From positions 208,179,501 through 208,243,500 of the forward strand of contig NC_134139.1 in NCBI RefSeq assembly GCF_033958435.1: 64,000 nucleotides of DNA. Direction: 5' to 3'. Under the pieces are notes generated by a model, which saw only the letters and a list, made by a program, of their open reading frames with translations, searched no databases and was not told the DNA's origin. A program made the translations under genes and the position numbers. Shown here in pieces: positions 58,385-64,000 of this stretch. The stretch comes from Carettochelys insculpta. Taxonomy: Eukaryota > Chordata > Testudines > Carettochelyidae. Each line of letters starts with the position of its first letter. Positions within the stretch are counted from its first letter, which is position 1.

Positions 58385-59015
58385 TACTGCGTGCAGATGT
58401 GGTCTCCTCACCTCAAAAAAGATATATTGGCATTAGAAAAGGTTCAGAAAAGGGCGACTAAGATGATTAGGGGTTTGGAACGGGTCCCATATGGGGAGAG
58501 GCTAGAGAGACTGGGACTTTTCAGTCTGGAAAAGAGACGATTGAGGGGCGATATGATAGAGGTATATAAAATTATGAATGGTGTGGAGAAAGTGAATATA
58601 GAAAAATTATTTACCTTTTCCCATAATACAAGAACTAGGGGACACCAAATGAAATTGATGGGTAGTAGGTTCAAAACTAATAAAAGGAAATTTTTCTTCA
58701 CACAGCGCACAGTCAACCTGTGGAACTCCTTGCCGGAGGAGGCTATGAAGGCCAGGACTCTATTAGGGTTTAAAAAAGAGCTCGATAAATTTTTGCAGGT
58801 TAGGTCCATAAATGGCTATTAGCCAGGGGTAAAGTATGGTGCCCTACAGTACAGGCTATGGTAGCCTTCAGTACAAGGGCAGGAGATAAATCACTTGATC
58901 ATTGTCTTCTGTTCTCCTTCTCTGGGGCACCTGGCATTGGCCACTGTCGGCAGATGGGATACTGGGCTGGATGGACCTTGGTCTGACCCAGTATGGCCAT
59001 TCTTATGTTCTTATG
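58385..59015 (+). mobile_element. CR1-like LINE, RT C-terminus and 3' end
   Basis: The frame 58316-58822 encodes [60 protein letters not shown] and [13 protein letters not shown], the classic end of CR1 ORF2, closing at a natural stop. The 3' UTR runs to GGTCTGACCCAGTATGGCCA and TTCTTATGTTCTTATG. The frame is intact over 140 codons, so the copy is fairly young but 5'-truncated. Confidence 0.9.
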
Positions 59016-59079
59016 TCTTCACTGAATTTATTTTAATTCCGTACAATGTCATTCAACAATGTTAATCTGTGGAACTCTT

Positions 59080-59355
59080 TGCCAGATGATATTGTGAAGG
59101 CCAAGACTATAACAGGGTTCAAAAAAAACCCTAATTTCACTGAGGACATGTCCCTCAAAGGCTATGGGCAGGTCTTGTGTCTCTAGTCTCTGTTTGCCAA
59201 AAGCTGGGAATGGGTGATGGGATGGATCATTTGATGTTTACCTGTTCTGTTCATTCCCCTGGAAGCATCTGGCACTGGCCATTGTTGGAAGATAGGCCAC
59301 TGGGCTAGATGGACCTTTGTCCTGACCCTGTAGGGCTGTTCTTATGTTCTTGTTT
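59080..59355 (+). mobile_element. CR1-like LINE 3' end, second copy in tandem
   Basis: CTGTGGAACTCTTTGCCAGA through GGGCTAGATGGACCTTTGTC and TTCTTATGTTCTTG repeats the end of the preceding copy but is more diverged, so it is an independent older insertion. Confidence 0.75.
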
Positions 59356-59439
59356 GCTGTTCTGTGGGACGCATTTCCAAGGTACTTAGGAATTGGTGGG
59401 AGTCTATCTACCGACTGCAGTGGGATTCAGATCAGGCCA

Positions 59440-59600
59440 TAAATAAGGTGACTTGATGACCTTCCAAGGTCTCTTCCAGCTTTGTGTGATGTGTATGTAA
59501 TGTCAACAGACCTGGGTTGCCAGCCTCAGGAATGGAACCTGCAAGTATAGGGTCTAAAGCCCCACATTTTACCACATGAGCTAAAGGCCAGATGACACTC
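59440..59600. repeat. CR1 3' fragment and minus-strand tRNA-like SINE remnant
   Basis: 59450-59490 (ACTTGATGACCTTCCAAGGT) is a CR1 end. 59510-59592, read on the minus strand, shows TAGCTCATGTGG (box A-like) and GGTTCCATTCC (box B-like) at tRNA-like spacing. Confidence 0.55.
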
Positions 59601-59669
59601 AATCAAGGCTGTAGAGCAGAGACTTCACTTAGTCCAGATGAGGTCTCAGTACCTCTGGGTACTACTCAT

Positions 59670-60135
59670 ATATTCGTCTTCAACTTTGCTGGACTGGTCA
59701 TGTGGTTTGGATGTCTGATCAGCACCACATAACACACATTCTGTTTTCTGAATTGGATGAAGGACGGAGGAGCGTTAGGGACCAGTGGAAGCGATATAAA
59801 GATGTGCTGAAGGCAGACATGAAAAAGTGTAGCATTGGCATCAACACTTGAGAGAACCTTGCCCAGGACCATCCCCAATGGAAAGCAGTAATCCATGAGG
59901 CGGGTGGCACAATTTGAGAGGTCCCTCTGCAGCGCAGACAAGGAGAAGGGGTGGTTTTTGCAGCTCTTTTCTCTTCTCCACATGTCCCTTCAACTACCAA
60001 CACATGTGCCACCTGTGCTAAGACCTGCAGCTCCAGAATCAGGCTGGTCAGCCATTAATGGACTCACAGATAGGAGGGTGACAGGAAGACATCCTCCTTG
60101 TTATCGAGTGACCAAGAACTTTAATCCCCCTAACC
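59670..60135 (+). mobile_element. LINE C-terminal fragment, plus strand
   Basis: One frame, with stops, encodes LRWTGHVVWMSD, RDQWKRYKDVLKADMKK, AQDHPQWKAVIHEAG and a CATCAKTCSSRIRLVSH finger. It is the same protein region as at 51298-51740, but independently decayed. Confidence 0.75.
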
Positions 60136-60137
60136 TA

Positions 60138-60300
60138 GGTAGGCATCCTTCAGTCTGCATAGACTATGGATCGCACCCTTTATAGTTTCAACTGAGGACT
60201 TCATTTACAGCATCTACGATGACTATGAAGACCCACACGAGACAGACAGGAGGAATTCGTTGTTGGCTGTGAAGTGCTTCTGAAGGAGAAAAGCACCATA
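60138..60300 (-). mobile_element. LINE 3' end, minus strand
   Basis: GTAGGCATCCTTCAGTCTGC, ATAGACTATGGATCGC and the following 80 nt match 781-900. It abuts the plus-strand fragment tail to tail. Confidence 0.75.
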
Positions 60301-61099
60301 GAGGATGTCAGTATTGTTTGCTTATTTATGTAGCAGGAGCATGGTAAAAGAAACTTAAGTGGAAAAATGGTGTTGATATTCTCTATTAGTCATTCTGTCT
60401 GTCTCTCTCTCTATTTTTCCCACCCACACACATGCTACATGAAACCCTCCGGTGGTTAAATTAAACTCATCCCTGGCATTTTGGCCACATGGCTGATGGG
60501 CTAATAATGCATCCGCTAGGGTAAATTGTACGACTCAGCAGTGTGTGCTTTTCCGAGGGCCAAGTTTTCGCCACTAGGGACCTATTAGCTTGTCCTTCTC
60601 TTCTAGCAAAACTAAACTGCTGTCTTTTAGTGTGCCTGGGAACGTGAGGAAAGGCTGGGATGAAACATTTTCTGTGCCAAAAGAAATACATCTTTATTTT
60701 TCTTCTATGGAAAGGCAGGCTGTTTGCTGAGAAATTACAAGTCTGAACAGAGCCCATCTCATCTGTTGTGGGAGTTGGTATCAAATTTATAATACAGTGT
60801 GCAAAACTGTGTTGATGATACTTCCATGTCTTCCTGTTTTACTGTCTTTGGCCTGAGATGGTGCTAGCTAATATCATAGTTAATAGCCTCCTATTAGTTA
60901 ACATCCTAGGGGCAGCCGGGCAGTGTGCGTGGGTGTAGAGTTCTATTGACACCTGGTCTTGTGTCTCAGAGATGGGCAGTGGATTAGAGGGGAAAACAGA
61001 AGACTGCATTATTTTAGGAACAGGCCCTTTAACACCTCCTACCTGGTCTCAGCTGCTTTGATGTTGTCCTGTGTGCCCCAAAGTGCAGACCCTGTGATA
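60301..61099. other. Intergenic, nothing recognised
   Basis: A short CT-rich run near 60400 and no coherent frame or repeat. Confidence 0.4.
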
Positions 61100-61110
61100 A
61101 TCCATTGCAT

Positions 61111-61297
61111 GCATAGAGCTGGAAGTGGACCTTGGAGGTCATGTAGTCCAGTTTCCCTGCCCTCCTGGAGGGACCAAGTGCCAGCCAAGTCTGCCATCTA
61201 TTTGCCCTGGATCCCTAAATGGCCTCCTCAGAGGATTGAGCTCATAACCCTGGCTTTAGCAGGCCAATACTCAAACCACTGAGCTATCTCTTCCTCC
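61111..61297 (-). repeat. tRNA-derived SINE (Cry/tortoise pol III type)
   Basis: On the minus strand it starts GGGAGGAAGAGATAGCTCAG with box A TAGCTCAGTGG (61287-61277) and box B-like GGTTATGAGCTCAATCC (61249-61233), like a tRNA-Lys head. The tail (GACTACATGACCTCCAAGGT) resembles a CR1 3' end, the known design of turtle SINEs mobilised by CR1. Not a functional tRNA gene. Confidence 0.85.
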
Positions 61298-61969
61298 CTC
61301 CCTCTGGTGACCCACAACACCTCCCCTCTTCCCTTGCATTCAATCCGGCATGCATGCTCTTTCCCATAAGGGTGTTGTGAATGCCTGCTGCAGTCAATAC
61401 TATGTGGAGAGGCACACAGAAATATCGTTGGTGGATTCGGCACCTACTATAATGCTTTGGAACCATTCTTTATTCCGAGTCAGTTTTAAAAGGGACCATA
61501 AAGAGCTTGTCAAACAGCTCTGCTGCTAGTGGGAAGAAGAGTGTTATGTGTCACGAGACCTCTAGTGCTTGAGAGTTTTACACCTCAGATGCCCTGGGCC
61601 CTACCAGCTTTGGAACTAGGGAATCGAATTTAGGATCTGTAATTGTGACTGTTTGGAGCAATCCACTCACCGGGTTGTCATGTCGGCGCTTTATTCTGCT
61701 TGACTCTAGAATCACCTCAACAGCAAGATCAGATCAAACGGAGCTCTGCTGGGAGTCTGGTGCTCCTTGGTCTTCCCCCAGTGTTCCCATGAGATGTCAT
61801 TTCCCACACATCGCCTGTGTGTAGAAAGAGCGTGCATCTCAAGGCTTTCTGTAGTTGCTTTCAGAGATGGATGTACTGACATGAAAGTCATCAGAAGACC
61901 TTTTAGCTTAAGGTGGAATCTTTCTGGGTTTCCCACCAGCACTTAACCTGGGGGAGTGGGGGGTGGGCT
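61298..61969. other. Intergenic, nothing recognised
   Basis: No gene, exon or repeat that I can name. Confidence 0.35.
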
Positions 61970-62160
61970 GGAAAAAGGCAGTCCTGTAGCACCTTAAAGA
62001 CTAACAAAATAATTTATTTGGTGATGAGCTTTCGTGGGACAGACCCGCTTCTTCAGATCTGTAGAACCTGAATAACTGATAACTGAGATGAAGAGAATTT
62101 AAAAGAAAGATAGAAAAAATTGAAATAAACATTGACAAACCACTGAGATAGGAACGGAGA
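61970..62160 (+). repeat. Foldback repeat family A, left half with internal part
   Basis: GGCAGTCCTGTAGCACCTTA, AGACTAACAAAATAATTTAT, GAGCTTTCGTGGGACAGACC and CGCTTCTTCAGATCT, then an AT-rich internal part. The right arm is missing and the next copy starts at its end. Confidence 0.75.
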
Positions 62161-62400
62161 GGGAGCTGTGCTAGTCTATATACTAACAAAACAAAAAAGC
62201 AGTCAAGTAGCACTTTAAATACTAACAAAATAATTTATTAGGTGATGAGCTTTTGTGGGACAGACCCACTTCTTTAGACCATAGCCAGACCAGAAACTCA
62301 CCTATGGTCTAAAGAAGTGGGTCTGTCCCACAAAAGCTCATCACCTAATAAATTATTTTGTTAGTCTTTAAAGTGCTACTTGACTGCTTTTTTGTTTTTC
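62160..62400. repeat. Foldback repeat family A, near-perfect hairpin
   Basis: The left arm 62185-62283 and right arm 62303-62400 are inverse copies with about one mismatch in some 97 nt (ATACTAAC against AGACTAAC), around a 19-nt centre. The outer left GGGAGCTGTGCTAGTCTATA is the usual family end. Confidence 0.9.
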
Positions 62401-62565
62401 ACTTAGATAGGGCAGAAGGAAGTAGGGAGGGGAAAGGGGGAAGAAAAATAGATTCTGTGTCTATCAAGTTAATTGGTGTGCCTTGGGTAATTGTCCTTGT
62501 AATGCGTAATTGGTATTTTGCTGAGTCCAAGGTGAAAAGCACCAAACTTGAGAATAAATTCCAAT

Positions 62566-64000
62566 TCTTCCTCGAGTGTCCCCGTGGGTGCTCCACGATA
62601 GGTGTCGGGCTCACCCCGGTGCCGCAGGTTGGATCTTTCCAGCAGTTTCTGCCGGACCGCACATGTGCCGGCGCACGCCGCTCCCTTGCGCGCTCTCGGC
62701 CACGTGCGCGATCCGGTCCCCGCCAGTTCCTCTTTAACCGCCATCGGCTGCAGACGGAATCTGCTCAGGCTACGGCCAGAGTTAGCGTATTGAATGTTTT
62801 TAAAGTGTTTAGAGTTTCTTTTTCAGTCTTTTAGCTTAAGTTACCTTGTTATTGTTTTCAAAAAAAAAAAAAAAAAGAAAAGAGAGTAAAAAGTAAAGTT
62901 TTACAGCCTTAGTAGCAAGCGGAGCAGCGGAGGCCCGGGGACGTAAGGCCATTAGGCCTCCTGCAATGGCAGGCTGAGTCCAGAGGGGAACAGGCACAGA
63001 GAAGGTGCTAAGTACTCTATTAACAACTCAAAGACTCACCACAATGTCCTCTTCAGGATTCAAAAAGTGTGAGTCATGCCGCGAAGTGATGCCGGCCTCC
63101 GGTGGGCACAGTCAGTGCATTAGGTGCCTCAGGGAATCTCATGTCACCCAGAAATGCTCCTTCTGCGCAAAGCTCACAGCCAGAGCAAGGAAGGACAGAG
63201 AAATACAGCTGAAAATGCTGCTCTTTGACAAGGCCCTCCAGCCAGACGCGCCGGAGCGGCCTCAGCAGGAGGGACCCGCAGGGGCCCATAAAAGGAAAGC
63301 TGCTTCCCTAACCCCATCAGCGCAGAAACGGAGGAAGCTTTCACCAACCCGATCCCTGCCGGCAGCCACAGCGAGCAGGACGGGTGGAGCGCATAGTCCC
63401 CAGCCGCAGTTACAGCTGAGCGGCGGCGGTGTGGAGACGCACGTGGCAGAGGCTGAGCCTCCGATAATCAAACAGCTGCCCCGCACCGCGGGCAGGGCGG
63501 CGGCCAGGCAAGCACCGGAACTGGCGGCACCGCAGCTAGCGGCACCGACCCCCGGGGAACCAGCGGTGCAGAGCTCGCAGGCACACGGCCTGCAGGCACC
63601 GGGGGAGACCACCCGCGCGGCACCGCAGTGGAGCGTGCTGAGCGTGGCGCAGACAGCAGGGCCGAGATCCCCGACACGAAAAGGGGCGGAGCCAGCCCCA
63701 CAGGGGAGGGGAAAGGCAGCACAGAAAACCCGGCACCGCAGCCCTTCTCCAGACAGGGCTACTCGCTCTAAGCCCTCCACTTATGCTGCGGACTCCAACG
63801 AGGCGGCAGGGGTCACCTCCAGTATACCCTGAGCCCCCATCCCCGTTCCTACAGCCAGCATCACCATGGCTCGGACCACCATCGCCCTTCCTGGGCTTTG
63901 AACCCCCGGAGTACTGCCACAAATCAGTCTCTCCATTATCTCAATCATCCAGACGATCTCGCTCCCCCAGACGCAGCGGGTATGCGCCTCCAGAGTGGTC
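62566..64000 (+). mobile_element. Second DIRS retrotransposon, 5' part, cut by window edge
   Basis: The left terminal repeat (62566-62760: GTCCCCGTGGGTGCTCCACG, GGTGTCGGGCTC and so on) matches 24675-24853. After an A-tract (62861-62876) and leader, a gag frame follows. The rest, including the right terminus, lies beyond the window. Same orientation as the copy in ESCO2. The two copies differ at many sites, so they are separate insertions and not a recent duplication. Confidence 0.88.
63044..63832 (+). CDS. DIRS gag-like ORF, 5' part
   Basis: The frame opens upstream at 63005, but the start conserved with the other DIRS copy is the ATG at 63044 ([19 protein letters not shown]). CxxC pairs CESC, CIRC and CSFC recur in the first 45 residues, then comes the conserved [19 protein letters not shown], then a Pro/Ala/Arg-rich part ending RHRSPSPDRATRS. 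It stops with TGA at 63830-63832, near the place where the ESCO2 copy also has its first stop. Part of a retroelement, not a host gene. Confidence 0.75.
   Translation: MSSSGFKKCESCREVMPASGGHSQCIRCLRESHVTQKCSFCAKLTARARKDREIQLKMLLFDKALQPDAPERPQQEGPAGAHKRKAASLTPSAQKRRKLSPTRSLPAATASRTGGAHSPQPQLQLSGGGVETHVAEAEPPIIKQLPRTAGRAAARQAPELAAPQLAAPTPGEPAVQSSQAHGLQAPGETTRAAPQWSVLSVAQTAGPRSPTRKGAEPAPQGRGKAAQKTRHRSPSPDRATRSKPSTYAADSNEAAGVTSSIP

Noticed and set aside
58316..58822. 168-codon frame as a possible small gene
   Set aside because: Its sequence is the C-terminal part of CR1 ORF2 followed by the CR1 3' untranslated region.
61225..61297. Possible tRNA gene on the minus strand
   Set aside because: Box A and B are present but the body does not fold as a proper tRNA and is joined to a CR1-like SINE tail.
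57900..64000. Exons of SCARA5, the next gene to PBK in human
   Set aside because: No collagenous or SRCR-like coding segments were found; only repeats are visible, so SCARA5 must lie beyond the window if synteny holds.

Overview
The window is vertebrate nuclear DNA. It has spliced genes with GT-AG introns, very low coding density and a dense mix of retrotransposons and small DNA transposons. A tRNA-derived SINE with a CR1-like tail, many truncated CR1-like LINE 3' ends and a vertebrate-type DIRS retrotransposon point to a sauropsid, most probably a turtle. The species call is inference from repeat content; the two genes themselves are clear.

Two protein-coding genes lie tail to tail. ESCO2 (cohesin acetyltransferase) runs on the + strand from the start codon at 3574 to the stop at 32396. 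Ten coding exons join with matching phases into an open frame of about 678 codons. PBK/TOPK (mitotic kinase) runs on the - strand from the start codon at 55948 to the stop at 36392. Seven coding exons join into about 331 codons, and a non-coding first exon ends at a donor at 57291 inside a CpG-rich promoter. This ESCO2-PBK pairing matches the order I know from human 8p21. About 3.4 kb separates the two 3' ends.

Layout: 1-3560 is upstream of the first ESCO2 coding exon and holds a LINE copy with a 5' inversion. 3574-32396 is ESCO2; its last intron carries a nearly complete 6.04 kb DIRS element (24675-30717) in sense orientation, with gag, RT, RNase H and tyrosine recombinase regions broken by a few stops and frameshifts. 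32400-36000 is the convergent intergenic gap with one hAT-type element. 36011-57291 is PBK, with introns filled by hAT-like, pogo/Tigger-like, foldback and CR1-like copies. A G-rich minisatellite of about 14 units (56587-57262) sits directly inside the first intron. 57300-57850 is the PBK CpG island. 57900-64000 is intergenic repeat sequence, ending in the 5' part of a second DIRS element cut off by the window edge.

ESCO2 and PBK both act in dividing cells (S-phase cohesion and mitosis), but nothing in the sequence shows that they are co-regulated. I found no rRNA, functional tRNA, CRISPR or prokaryotic feature. The most notable structures are the DIRS element with its split and internal complementary repeats, the promoter-proximal G-rich array, the long foldback elements, and the apparent absence of the C-terminal PDZ ligand that gives PBK its name.
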